Of a stretch of 64,000 nt of DNA, positions 9,285 to 19,227 are shown piece by piece (the first letter of the stretch is position 1; each line of letters opens with the position of its first letter). This DNA is from Streptomyces sp. MUM 2J (lineage in GTDB: Bacteria; Actinomycetota; Actinomycetes; Streptomycetales; Streptomycetaceae): the NCBI RefSeq assembly GCF_022414535.1, contig NZ_JADWYM010000007.1, positions 124,001 through 188,000 of the forward strand. Reading direction: 5' to 3'. The position numbers and the translations under genes were made by a program. A model generated the notes under the pieces. It made no database searches and had not been told where the DNA came from. It worked only from the letters and a program-made list of their open reading frames with translations.

Positions 9285-9461
9285 AAGGGAAGGACCACCG
9301 GGGGCGGCTCCTGCGCGGCGGCCCCGGGGCCGCGGGATGACTCGGGTCGGCGCTCGGTGACACCCCGGGCGGAGCCCACGGCGGGTTTCCCGACGTCGGC
9401 CCGTTGCGGGCCGGCGTCAGCGCCCCGTCGGTCTGCTTCACCGCGGACGACGTCATCCGCG

Positions 9462-9501
9462 CGGGTGCGCGGCGGCCACAAGGGGATCCGCCGCGCACCC
9501 G
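9462..9501. repeat. 14-bp perfect inverted repeat
   Basis: CGGGTGCGCGGCGG at 9462-9475 pairs with 9488-9501 across a 12-nt loop. It lies about 175 nt beyond the stop of the minus-strand ATPase gene and could be its terminator or a leftover of a lost gene. Confidence 0.45.
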
Positions 9502-9677
9502 GCGTGGTCCTGCACGCCTGTTGCCAGCCGGGCTGGTGACGTCGTCCGGCTCCGCGTGGGCGCCCGGATCTCGGGAGCGTCACCGCCATGTCGCACGGTC
9601 GCGGGGGCCGGCCGGGCGCATCGGCGCCCCGGGCCGGGAGTTCGGTGAACCCGGTCCGCGGGCCGTCCGTCGAGGGT

Positions 9678-10217
9678 TCACCGCTCTCCCACGCCGTGGT
9701 CTTCCCCGCCTCCCTCGCGCGCCGGACTCCGCCAGGAGGGGGAGCCGGGCGTCTCCATGCCCGGGGCGGCGCACTCCGCCCATACCGTCTTGCCCGGACC
9801 GCCCGTACTGCGCGGGCAGCAGCCCCACCGATCCGCCAGTACCTGCACCAGCAGCAGCCCGCGCCCGCCGTCCGGGAGGCCCGGCCGCACGGCCGGAGGG
9901 GCGGGCGGGACGAGCGGCACGTGGGGAAGGAGCTCGCCGCGGGTGTCGCTGACCTCGATCCGCACGGTGGCCGTGTCCGGGTCCCCGGACATCAGGACGT
10001 GGAAGTCCCGTCCGGCCACATGTCCGTGCCGCACCGCGTTCGCGCACAACTCGGCCACGACCAGGGTGATCGTGTCGTGCGCGCGGCCGCCGTACGGAAC
10101 GCCCCACGCGGCGAGCCGGTGCCCGCACAGCCGCCGTGCCAGGCGGGCTCCGCGCGGCGTCGAGGTGAAGCACATCGCGAAGTGGTGTGTCGTCAGGGGT
10201 GATTGTGTTGCGGTCAT
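9678..10217 (-). CDS. RsbW-like ATP-binding protein (HATPase_c)
   Basis: A 179-residue GHKL-fold ATP-binding protein. The N-box is AELCANAVRHG, the G1 box is around VSDTRGELL, and the G2 box is GGRGLLLVQVLADRWG. Proteins of this size act as anti-sigma-factor kinases or related switch proteins; Streptomyces has dozens with unknown partners. It is transcribed away from an Xre/DUF397 pair, an arrangement common in Streptomyces. There is no sigma factor or anti-anti-sigma gene beside it. The ATG at 10217 is the natural start. Confidence 0.88.
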   Translation of the reverse strand: MTATQSPLTTHHFAMCFTSTPRGARLARRLCGHRLAAWGVPYGGRAHDTITLVVAELCANAVRHGHVAGRDFHVLMSGDPDTATVRIEVSDTRGELLPHVPLVPPAPPAVRPGLPDGGRGLLLVQVLADRWGCCPRSTGGPGKTVWAECAAPGMETPGSPSWRSPAREGGGEDHGVGER

Positions 10218-10241
10218 GCACTCACCGTCGCCGTTGGTGGC

Positions 10242-10247
10242 GTAGCG
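10242..10247 (+). promoter_or_regulatory. Possible -10 box for the Xre gene
   Basis: TAGCGT (TANNNT) lies in the 115-bp divergent region, about 85 nt before the GTG at 10333. No good -35 hexamer was seen. Confidence 0.3.
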
Positions 10248-10332
10248 TGACCAGGGGTGACGCGCCGACGGGGGGCCCTCGTCCGTGACGGCGCGGCCCC
10301 GGTACGAGGCGGTACGTGGAAGGCGGCGAGCG

Positions 10333-11193
10333 GTGACCGTGCGGGACGAGGAGACGGCGGAGCAGCAGCAACACTCACGCGGGCCGGAGGACGAACCGGG
10401 AACGGGCGTCGTGACGGCCTTCGGGCGGCAACTGAAGCTGCTGCGGTTGCGGGCGGGGCTGGACCGGGTGGAGTTCGGCCGGCGGATGGGCTACTCGGCG
10501 GAGACGGTGGCCTCCATCGAACAGGGGAGACGCATCCCCCAGGCCCGTTTCATCGAGCGGGCGGACGAGGTGCTGGAGGCCGGGGGAGTGCTCACGGCCT
10601 TGAAGGAAGAGGTGGGAAGGGCCCAATACCCTGCCTTCTTCCGCGATATGGCCCGGTTGGAAGCCAATGCCACGGCTCTGAACCTCTACGCCGTCTATGC
10701 CGTACCGGGCCTGCTGCAGACGGAGGGGTACGCGCGAGCCGTCTTCCAGATGCAGCGGCCTCTGCTCGACGACGAGGTGATCGAACAGCGGCTTGAAGCG
10801 CGGATGGTGCGCCAGGAGATCTACTGCCGACGACCGGCCCCCTTGCTGAGTTTCGTGATCGAGGAGGCCGTACTGAGGAGGCCCATCGGGGGTCTGACCG
10901 TCATGCGCGAGACCCTGGAACAAATCCTTCTCACGGCTCAGTCTAGGAACGTGGAGGTGCAGGTGATGCCGATCGCGCGCGAGGACAACGCCGCACTTGG
11001 CGGGCCCTTCACGTTGATCGACACCCACAGGGGACAGCGCGTCGCGTACGCGGAAGTACAGGACCACAGCCGCCTCTACACCGATGCGGGCTACGTGCGC
11101 ACGCTTGAAGCGCGCTATGGCATCCTCCGGTCACAGGCGCTGTCACCCAGTGAATCGATGGCGTCCATTGAGAAACTGATGGGAGAGACATGA
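10333..11193 (+). CDS. Xre regulator with DUF5753 domain
   Basis: A 286-residue cytoplasmic regulator. The N-terminal HTH (about residues 25-80) contains LKLLRLRAGLDRVEFGRRMG and YSAETVASIEQGRRIP. The rest is the DUF5753 domain, with YAVPGLLQTEGYARAV as its hallmark. The GTG at 10333 has GGAAGG 9 nt upstream; an earlier in-frame start at 10285 has no such site. Its stop overlaps the DUF397 gene (ATGA). These pairs are widespread in Streptomyces, affect development, and have been called antitoxin-like; the target is unknown here. Confidence 0.92.
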   Translation: MTVRDEETAEQQQHSRGPEDEPGTGVVTAFGRQLKLLRLRAGLDRVEFGRRMGYSAETVASIEQGRRIPQARFIERADEVLEAGGVLTALKEEVGRAQYPAFFRDMARLEANATALNLYAVYAVPGLLQTEGYARAVFQMQRPLLDDEVIEQRLEARMVRQEIYCRRPAPLLSFVIEEAVLRRPIGGLTVMRETLEQILLTAQSRNVEVQVMPIAREDNAALGGPFTLIDTHRGQRVAYAEVQDHSRLYTDAGYVRTLEARYGILRSQALSPSESMASIEKLMGET

Positions 11194-11396
11194 GCGTGCA
11201 GCACAGCAAGACGGCTGTGCCCGAGGCCGCGTGGATCAAGAGCAGCTACAGCACAGGCAATGGGGGCGAGTGCGTCGAGGTCGCCGCGGCTCGCGAGACG
11301 GTCCTCGTCCGGGACTCGAAGCGGCGGGCAGGGGACCGGCTGGTCTTCGGGGCCGCGGCGTGGGCCGGGTTCGTCCGGATGGCCGCCGGGCGCTGA
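11190..11396 (+). CDS. DUF397 protein
   Basis: A 68-residue protein with the full DUF397 signature: AAWIKSSYSTGNGGECVEVA, then VLVRDSK and a C-terminal W-x-x-F segment. It is the usual partner of the upstream Xre/DUF5753 protein and is translationally coupled to it. The family (whiJ/abaA-type loci) influences sporulation and antibiotic production. The molecular role is not established. Confidence 0.93.
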   Translation: MSVQHSKTAVPEAAWIKSSYSTGNGGECVEVAAARETVLVRDSKRRAGDRLVFGAAAWAGFVRMAAGR

Positions 11397-11411
11397 ACCC
11401 ACACCCGCGAG

Positions 11412-11515
11412 GCACACCTCGGGGCCCGACGCATGTGCCGCGCCGGGCCCCGATGTCGTCGGACGTGCTCCCACCGCTCCCTGCTGCGGACCATCCGCCG
11501 GGCCCCGAGGTGTGC
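11412..11515 (+). terminator. Two mutually exclusive hairpins after DUF397
   Basis: The segment 11412-11428 (GCACACCTCGGGGCCCG) pairs perfectly over 17 bp with 11499-11515. Its last 10 bases (11419-11428) also pair perfectly with 11444-11453. Both structures cannot form together. The short hairpin is a plausible terminator; the longer pairing is unexplained. Confidence 0.55.
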
Positions 11516-11693
11516 GCGGCGGGCGCTGCGGTCGAGAGTCGGCCTGAGGACCGGCTCCGGACCGAAGTACCGTTTGCCGGGCGTCTCGACGGTGGTCACG
11601 TGATCCGTCTCGCTCTCGCCGGGCATGCCGTCGACGACGCCCCCGGAGTCCTCCGCGCCGTCGGCGAGGGCGGAGACCCGTACCTGCGCCTCG

Positions 11694-12476
11694 TCACCGC
11701 GCCACCAGTTGCCGCGTCTCCTCGGCCCGCAGCGACGGCTCCTCCGCGCCGGCCGCCCGGATGCCCCGCTGCCGGTCCCACAGCCACAAAACGTCCCGGC
11801 CGAAGGACCACACCAGCGAGCCCAGCGCCAGCAGCACCACACCGGTGTTGACCGTCGCCGGCAGCAGCTCCGACCCCGCGACCAGCAGGCAGATCCCCTG
11901 CAGCGCGGCGACCGTCTTGCGGGCCGTGCTCGGCGGAAGCGGGGCGTTGAGCCACGGCCACGCCCGGGCCGCGGCGACGAAGACGTAGCGCATCGCGCCG
12001 ATCAGCAGGACCCAGGGGCCCAGTTGCATGGCGACGTAGACACTGAGCACCAGGATCAGGAACGCGTCGACCTCCATGTCGAAGCGGGCGCCCAGCGCGC
12101 TGGAGGTGCCGGTGCGGCGCGCCACCTTGCCGTCGACGCCGTCCAGCAGCAGCGCCACCGCGGTCAGGGCGACCAGCAGCGCGACCGGCGGAGTGCTCTC
12201 GAAGGAGTCGGCCACCAGCGCCGTCACCCCGCCCACCAGCGTGGCGCGGCCCAGGGTGACACGGTTGGCGGGGCCGAAGGAGGCCAGGCCGGAGCGGTGC
12301 AGGGCGCGGGAGAGGACCGCCCAGCTGGCGAGGGCGAAGGCCAGGCCGGTCAGCCAGCCCGCCGGGCCCATGCCGATCGCCGTGCCGAGCAGGGCCAGCA
12401 GCAGGAGTTGCACCCCCGCTCCCACGGCGGTCTCCTGCTGGACCGGCCTCGCGTCGTAAAGGTTGTTCAGGGCCAC
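11694..12476 (-). CDS. CDP-alcohol phosphotransferase, membrane
   Basis: A 260-residue integral membrane enzyme. The signature D-G-x-x-A-R-x8-G-x3-D-x3-D is complete: D112, D115, A119-R120, G129, D133 and D137, the metal and CDP-binding site. Hydrophobic segments flank it on both sides. The family moves a phosphoalcohol from CDP onto another alcohol (phospholipid or related head-group synthesis). The GTG at 12476 follows GGAGGG; an upstream open extension has no such support. It is divergent from the dehydrogenase at 12583 and may belong to that cluster. The substrate cannot be read. Confidence 0.88.
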   Translation of the reverse strand: MALNNLYDARPVQQETAVGAGVQLLLLALLGTAIGMGPAGWLTGLAFALASWAVLSRALHRSGLASFGPANRVTLGRATLVGGVTALVADSFESTPPVALLVALTAVALLLDGVDGKVARRTGTSSALGARFDMEVDAFLILVLSVYVAMQLGPWVLLIGAMRYVFVAAARAWPWLNAPLPPSTARKTVAALQGICLLVAGSELLPATVNTGVVLLALGSLVWSFGRDVLWLWDRQRGIRAAGAEEPSLRAEETRQLVAR

Positions 12477-12582
12477 CGCACACCCTCCGGCCGAGTGACA
12501 GAGTCGATCAACGCCGCGTACTGTGCGCGGCCTGGTACTTCTGCTTACGCGAACTGATTCCCGATCGTTCAGGAGGAATCCG
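12477..12582. promoter_or_regulatory. Divergent promoter region of the cluster
   Basis: 106 bp between the start codons at 12476 and 12583, relatively A/T-rich around 12535-12570. AGGAGG at 12571-12576 serves the dehydrogenase gene and GGAGGG (minus) serves the phosphotransferase. No clear palindrome was found. Confidence 0.45.
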
Positions 12583-13575
12583 ATGAACCGGTCCGCCCGC
12601 GCCTTCTGGCTCCGTTCACCGGGGCACGGCGAGATCCGCGACGTCGTGCTTCCGGAGCCGGCCGAGGGCGAGGCCGTGGTCCGCTCCCTGTGGTCCGGGG
12701 TGAGCCGCGGCACGGAGACGCTGGTCTTCCGCGGCGGCGTCCCGGCGAGCCAGCACGCGGTGATGCGGGCCCCGTTCCAGGAAGGCGACTTCCCCGCGCC
12801 GGTCAAGTACGGCTACCTCAACGTCGGCGTGGTGCAGGAGGGCCCCGACGACCTGGCCGGACGCACCGTCTTCTGTCTGTACCCGCATCAGACGCGGTAC
12901 GTGGTGCCCGTGAGTGCCCTGACCGTCGTGCCGGAGGCGGTGCCCGCCGAGCGGGCGGTGCTCGCGGGGACCGTGGAGACCGCCGTGAACGCGCTGTGGG
13001 ACGCCCCGCCGCTGGTGGGGGACCGGATCGCGGTCGTCGGCGGTGGCATGATCGGCTGCTCCGTCGCCGCGCTCGCCGCCCGCTTCCCGGGTGTCGACGT
13101 CCAGCTCGTGGACGCCGACCCGGGTCGCGCCGCGACCGCCGAAGCTCTCGGCGTCGGCTTCGCCGTACCCGAGGAGGCCCGCGGCGGCTGCGACCTCGTC
13201 GTCCACGCCAGCGCCACCGAGGCCGGTCTCGCCCGCTCCCTGGAACTGCTCCGCGCCGAGGGCACCGTCCTGGAACTGAGCTGGTACGGCGACCGGCGGG
13301 TGAGCCTGCCGCTCGGCGAGGCCTTCCACTCGCGGCGGCTGACCGTCCGCAGCAGCCAGGTCGGTACGGTCTCCCCGGCCCGCTCCGGCACCCGCACCTA
13401 CGCCGACCGGCTCGCCCTCGCCCTCGGCCTGCTCGCCGACCCCGTCTTCGACGCGCTCGTCACCGGGGAGTCCGCGTTCGGGGAACTGCCCGCCGTCATG
13501 CCGAAACTGGCCTCGGGCGCGATCCCGGCGCTGTGCCACCGCATCCGCTACGAAGAGGCCGGCCGAAGCGCCTGA
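12583..13575 (+). CDS. MDR-family dehydrogenase, BchC-like
   Basis: A 330-residue cytoplasmic oxidoreductase of the medium-chain dehydrogenase superfamily. The nucleotide fold shows AVVGGGMIGCSVAALAARF. Where zinc alcohol dehydrogenases have their catalytic Cys (C-G-x-D), this protein has SGVSRGTETLVFRG, the pattern of the BchC group, so it probably lacks catalytic zinc. Strong Shine-Dalgarno AGGAGG. It starts a run of same-strand genes (PTPS homologue, glycosyltransferase, methyltransferase, membrane protein). The substrate is unknown; a hydroxyl on the pathway intermediate is the obvious guess. Confidence 0.85.
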   Translation: MNRSARAFWLRSPGHGEIRDVVLPEPAEGEAVVRSLWSGVSRGTETLVFRGGVPASQHAVMRAPFQEGDFPAPVKYGYLNVGVVQEGPDDLAGRTVFCLYPHQTRYVVPVSALTVVPEAVPAERAVLAGTVETAVNALWDAPPLVGDRIAVVGGGMIGCSVAALAARFPGVDVQLVDADPGRAATAEALGVGFAVPEEARGGCDLVVHASATEAGLARSLELLRAEGTVLELSWYGDRRVSLPLGEAFHSRRLTVRSSQVGTVSPARSGTRTYADRLALALGLLADPVFDALVTGESAFGELPAVMPKLASGAIPALCHRIRYEEAGRSA

Positions 13576-13580
13576 CCTGA

Positions 13581-15309
<1,729 letters not shown>

Positions 15310-15313
<4 letters not shown>

Positions 15314-16383
15314 GCAGGCCGACGACCGTGCCGGGCGAAGCCCTGCCCACCCAGCCCGGACCGGCGCAGTCGCCCCGCGGGGCGGACCCGGCGGGACCCC
15401 CGTCCGGGGCGCCCGGCGCGGTCCCGCAGGACGGGTCGGCGGCCCCGGCGCCGCGTGGCCACGACGACGTGATCGCCGGGGCCGGGCCCGTGGTCCGCCC
15501 CGGAGAACGGGCCACCGTGCGGCTGCGCGAGGACGGGAGCACGACCGAGGAAGCGCCCCGGTACGCGCCCGAGTGGCTGGAGCTGAGGGAGAGCGCCGAC
15601 GCCGCCGCGCGCGCCGTCGAACTGCTCGATCCGCTGCGGAACAGGCCCTCCGGCGCGCCGGGCGGGACCGGTGGTCTGGTCGTGCACGACCTGGGCTGCG
15701 GCACCGGCTCGATGGGGCGCTGGCTCGCCCCCCGCCTGGACGGCGCCCAGCACTGGGTGCTCCACGACCGTGACCCCTACCTGCTGCACTTCGCCGCCGT
15801 GGCCTCCCCGCAGGCCGCCGCCGACGGCAGCCGCGTCACCGTCGAGACCCGCCGCGGCGACGTCGCCCGGCTCACCCCGGACGCCCTGGACGGAGCCGGT
15901 CTGGTGACCGCCTCCGCCCTGCTGGACGTCCTCACCCACGAGGAGGTGGGCGCGCTCGCCGCGGCCTGCGCCGGTGCCGGCTGCCCCGCGCTGCTCACCC
16001 TGTCGGTGGCCGGACGCGTCGATCTCACCCCGGCCGATCCGCTGGACGCGGAGATCACCGCCGCCTTCAACGACCATCAGCGCCGAAGCGGCCTCCTCGG
16101 CCCCGACGCCGTCACCGCCGCCTGCGAGGCCTTCGCCGAGCATGGCGCGCCCGTCCACGTCCGCCCCAGCCCCTGGCGTCTCGGTCCCGGCGACGCCGCA
16201 CTGACCGCGCAGTGGCTGCGCGGCTGGGTCGGTGCCGCCGCCGAACAGCGGCCGAAGCTGCGCGAGTACGCACAGACCTACCTGACGTACCGCCTGGAGC
16301 AGTTGGAGGCTGGCGAGTTGCACGTCACCGTCCACCACAGCGACCTGCTCGCGCTGTCCCGCACGGGTGGAGGCACCCCGTGA
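15310..16383 (+). CDS. SAM-dependent methyltransferase
   Basis: A 357-residue protein. The first 100 residues are proline-, alanine- and glycine-rich and probably unstructured. The catalytic domain begins near residue 115 with motif I VVHDLGCGTGSMGRWLAP, followed by VLHDRDPYLLHFA (acidic strand 2) and GLVTASALLDVLTHEEV. The ATG overlaps the glycosyltransferase stop by 4 nt and the stop overlaps the membrane-protein start, so all three are translated together. Substrate unknown. Confidence 0.9.
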
Positions 16384-17546
16384 GTACGGCACAGGCGCCC
16401 GCACCGGCGCTGCCCGCCGCGGAGACCCTGTTCCGCACGCCGCCCCGCGCGGCCGCCCCGGCCCGCCCCGCCCTGCGCCGGCACCTCGGCACCCTCGCAG
16501 GCGCGGCCCTGCTCGGCATCCTGCTGTGGCGGCTGGGCACCGGCGCGTTCCTGGACGGGCTGCGGCGGATCGACGCGCCCGCGCTGCTCGCGGCGCTCGG
16601 CATCGGCGCGATCACCACCGTGGGGAGTGCCTGGCGCTGGGCCGTGGTCGCCCGCGCGCTGCGCATCCGGCTGCCGCTGGGCACCGCCGTCGCCGACTAC
16701 TACCGGGCCCTGTTCCTGAACGCCGCCCTGCCCGGCGGCGTCCTCGGCGACGTGCACCGGGCCGTGCGGCACGGACAGAGCGCGGGCGACCTCGGCCGGG
16801 GCGTCCGGGCGGTGGTCCTGGAACGCACCGCCGGCCAAGTGGCCCTCGCCGCGGCCGGCTCGGCCGTCCTGCTCGTCGTCGACTCCCCGGTCCGCGCCCA
16901 CGTACGCCATGTGCTCCCGCTCGCCGCCCTGGGGGCGGTCGGTGCGCTGGCCGTGGTGCTGGCCGTGCGGATGAGCCGCACCCCGCACCGTGCGTCCGCC
17001 TCGCGGCGGGCCCGGACCCTTCGGGCAGCGCTGGCCGAGGCGCGCCGGGGGCTGCTGTCGCGGCCGAGCGGCCCCCGGGTCGCCGTGTCCTCCGTCGTGG
17101 TCCTCGCCGGGCACGTGGCGACGTTTCTCGTCGCGGCCCGGGTCGCCGGGACCGACGCCGGGCTGCTCGCGCTGCTGCCGCTCGCGGTCCTCGCCCTGAT
17201 CGCCATGGGCCTGCCGCTCAACATCGGCGGCTTCGGGCCGCGCGAGGGCGTCACCGCCTGGGCCTTCGGCGCGGCGGGCCTCGGCGCGGGCACCGGCCTG
17301 GCGACCGCGGTCGTCTACGGGGCGCTCAGTCTCGCGGCCGCACTGCCGGGCGCGTTCGTCCTCCTCGTGCGCCGGCGGACGGCCCCGTCCGGCGGCCGTC
17401 AGGGACGGTCCGGCGCTCCGGGGGCGACGTCGGAGGCGAGCAGGGACAGGTACGGGCCGAAGGAGTCCGCCAGGCTCGCCAGCAGTGCCTTCCCCTTGTC
17501 CGCCGAGCCCAGGGAGGGACGGCCGATGACCCCCGAGTCGGTGTAG
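16380..17546 (+). CDS. Lysylphosphatidylglycerol-synthase-TM/flippase-like protein
   Basis: A 388-residue polytopic membrane protein of the UPF0104 / LPG_synthase_TM family. About seven or eight hydrophobic segments run from residue 35 to 330, with PLNIGGFGPREGVTAWAFG, the most conserved loop of the family. Members move lipid-linked molecules or accompany aminoacyl-phospholipid synthesis. The GTG at 16380 overlaps the methyltransferase stop. The last 50 or so residues are low-complexity and encoded over the end of the opposite creatininase gene, so the two genes overlap tail to tail by 148 bp. Confidence 0.85.
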   Translation: MSTAQAPAPALPAAETLFRTPPRAAAPARPALRRHLGTLAGAALLGILLWRLGTGAFLDGLRRIDAPALLAALGIGAITTVGSAWRWAVVARALRIRLPLGTAVADYYRALFLNAALPGGVLGDVHRAVRHGQSAGDLGRGVRAVVLERTAGQVALAAAGSAVLLVVDSPVRAHVRHVLPLAALGAVGALAVVLAVRMSRTPHRASASRRARTLRAALAEARRGLLSRPSGPRVAVSSVVVLAGHVATFLVAARVAGTDAGLLALLPLAVLALIAMGLPLNIGGFGPREGVTAWAFGAAGLGAGTGLATAVVYGALSLAAALPGAFVLLVRRRTAPSGGRQGRSGAPGATSEASRDRYGPKESARLASSAFPLSAEPREGRPMTPESV

Positions 17547-18178
17547 GCGGACATGCCGGCGGTGAGCAGATGACGGCGGTCGTCCGCGGTGTGATCGGCG
17601 GACTCGTATCCAGGGCGGACCCATTCCGGATGAGTGTGCAGCAGGATCGACGTCTCGATCTCCCCCGCGTGCATGTCGGTGAGCAGCGACGTGGCCACCC
17701 CGGCCCGCTCGCGCGCCGTCTCCCAGTCCTCGGCGGCCGGGAACAGCGCAAGCCTCTCCCCACGGGCGGCGGACTCCTGTACGACATGGCCCAGCACGTA
17801 GTTGCCGCCGTGTCCGTTGACCAGCACCAGCGCCTGGACGCCGGAGCGGCGCAGGGAGTCCGCGATGTCGCGGACCACGGCGTGCAGCGTGACGGAGGAG
17901 ATGCTCACGGTCCCCGGCCAGGCCGCGTGCTCGTGCGAGCAGGAGACCGTCAGCGGAGGAAGGAGGTGCACCGGGTGCGCTGCCGCGATCTCGCGCGCGA
18001 CGGCACAGGCGACGAGCGTGTCGGTCGCCAGCGGAAGGTACGGGCCGTGCTGCTCGTAGCTGCCGACGGGAAGGACGGCGACCTGTGCTGAGACGTCCGC
18101 CGCCCGTGCCCGTACGTCTTCCGCGGTGTCCGCCGGCACCAGACCGTGTGCCGCCGTGTGCCTGCCCGAACCGTCCAT
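17399..18178 (-). CDS. Creatininase-family amidohydrolase
   Basis: A 259-residue metal-dependent amidohydrolase. Metal ligands are visible in GSYEQHGPYLPLATDT (E42, H44, D53), in VNGHGGN, and in the Glu of HAGEIETS. The family includes creatininase, the archaeal deformylase ArfB of riboflavin/F420 synthesis and the mycofactocin peptidase MftE. Divergent from a GTP cyclohydrolase II with the FAPy-forming signature, it may remove the formyl group from FAPy, as ArfB does. That is inference from context; residues show only family and likely activity type. Confidence 0.88.
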   Translation of the reverse strand: MDGSGRHTAAHGLVPADTAEDVRARAADVSAQVAVLPVGSYEQHGPYLPLATDTLVACAVAREIAAAHPVHLLPPLTVSCSHEHAAWPGTVSISSVTLHAVVRDIADSLRRSGVQALVLVNGHGGNYVLGHVVQESAARGERLALFPAAEDWETARERAGVATSLLTDMHAGEIETSILLHTHPEWVRPGYESADHTADDRRHLLTAGMSAYTDSGVIGRPSLGSADKGKALLASLADSFGPYLSLLASDVAPGAPDRP

Positions 18179-18289
18179 CGCCTCATGGCCTTTCGCCTCT
18201 GCCCGCTTCGCTCGGCTCGCTCAGCCGGCTCAGTCCGTTCAGCCCGACCTCTCCGGTCGGACTGCCTGGGAATGCTTAGGAACCAGATC

Positions 18290-18964
18290 ATGACAGAAAA
18301 CAGCCCCGCGCCCCTCGGCCTCCTCGGAACCAAGTCGCCGGCCCGCATCGGAGTGGAACACGTCGTGACCGCCCCGCTGCCCACGGTGTACGGCGAGTTC
18401 CGGGCGGTCGGCTACCTGGACCGCGACACCGGCGACGAGCAGGTGGCCCTCGTGTACGGCGAGCCGGGCGCGGAGAACGTCCTGACCCGGCTGCACTCGG
18501 AGTGCCTGACCGGCGACGCCTTCGGCTCCCAGCACTGCGAGTGCGGGGACCAGCTGGCCGCGGCGCTGCGCGCGGTGGTCGCCGAGGGCAGCGGCGTCGT
18601 CGTCTACCTCAGAGGGCACGAGGGTCGGGGCATCGGCCTGCTCGCCAAGCTGCGCGCGATGGCCCTGCAGGCGGACGGCCTGGACACCGTCGAGGCCAAC
18701 CTCGCCCTGGGACTGCCGGTGGACGCCCGCGACTACGGGGCCGCCGCGGGCATCCTGCGTGACATGGGCGTGCGGTCGGTGCGGTTGATGTCCAACAACC
18801 CGCGCAAGCGGGAGGCGTTGATACGGCACGGCGTCCGGGTCACCGAGCAGGTGCCGCTGCTGATCCCGCCGTGCGAGAGCAACATCACCTACCTGCGGAC
18901 CAAGCGGGAGAGGCTCGACCACCACCTGCCCCACCTGGACGCCGTGGGCCAGCTCGGCCGGTGA
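18290..18964 (+). CDS. GTP cyclohydrolase II family, FAPy-type
   Basis: A 224-residue stand-alone RibA-like enzyme. Zinc ligands are C72, C83 and C85 in SECLTGDAFGSQHCEC; the GTP site includes RGHEGRGIGL. Where riboflavin enzymes have Tyr (K-x-R-A-Y), this has Met124 (KLRAMALQ). From memory, this Tyr-to-Met change in S. coelicolor SCO6655 makes the enzyme stop at the formylated pyrimidine FAPy. No other riboflavin genes are present, so this paralogue likely feeds the neighbouring cluster. AGGA lies about 8 nt before the ATG at 18290; an ATG at 18272 is possible. Confidence 0.92.
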   Translation: MTENSPAPLGLLGTKSPARIGVEHVVTAPLPTVYGEFRAVGYLDRDTGDEQVALVYGEPGAENVLTRLHSECLTGDAFGSQHCECGDQLAAALRAVVAEGSGVVVYLRGHEGRGIGLLAKLRAMALQADGLDTVEANLALGLPVDARDYGAAAGILRDMGVRSVRLMSNNPRKREALIRHGVRVTEQVPLLIPPCESNITYLRTKRERLDHHLPHLDAVGQLGR

Positions 18965-19162
18965 CCGCCGCGTGCACCAGCCGCTCCCCTGCCCACCGGG
19001 GGGAAGATCGCCGATGTGAGCCATCAGCTGCCGGGACCGGCCCGGACGCCGGACGGCGGGTGCCGGACGCGTGACCACGCCGTCCCGGTCCCGGCTCCGG
19101 AGGCATCACGACCGCCCACGTGCACTCGCGGGGCGCGAAGGCCGGGCGGAGCCAGCGCCCTC

Positions 19163-19227
19163 CGTGACCCGCTCGGTCAGCCGCCAGCCGGTGCCGGGTT
19201 CACTGGCGGCTGACCGAGCGGGTCACG
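19163..19227. repeat. 25-bp perfect inverted repeat across a stop codon
   Basis: Arms 19163-19187 and 19203-19227 are perfectly complementary, with a 15-nt loop. The right arm is the last codons of the minus-strand membrane-protein gene, whose stop is at 19200-19202. It should form a very stable RNA hairpin and probably ends transcription of that gene, but is unusually long and invades the coding sequence. Confidence 0.75.

Larger units (their letters stand above)
9249..9677. other. Non-coding region with two perfect hairpins
   Basis: No gene is supported. It holds the terminator at 9258-9284 and a second, unexplained perfect inverted repeat at 9462-9501. The right end lies downstream of the minus-strand ATPase gene. 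Confidence 0.5.

Noticed and set aside
18290..18964. Assigning the cyclohydrolase to riboflavin synthesis
   Set aside because: No ribB/D/E/H nearby, and the Tyr-to-Met change argues for FAPy release.
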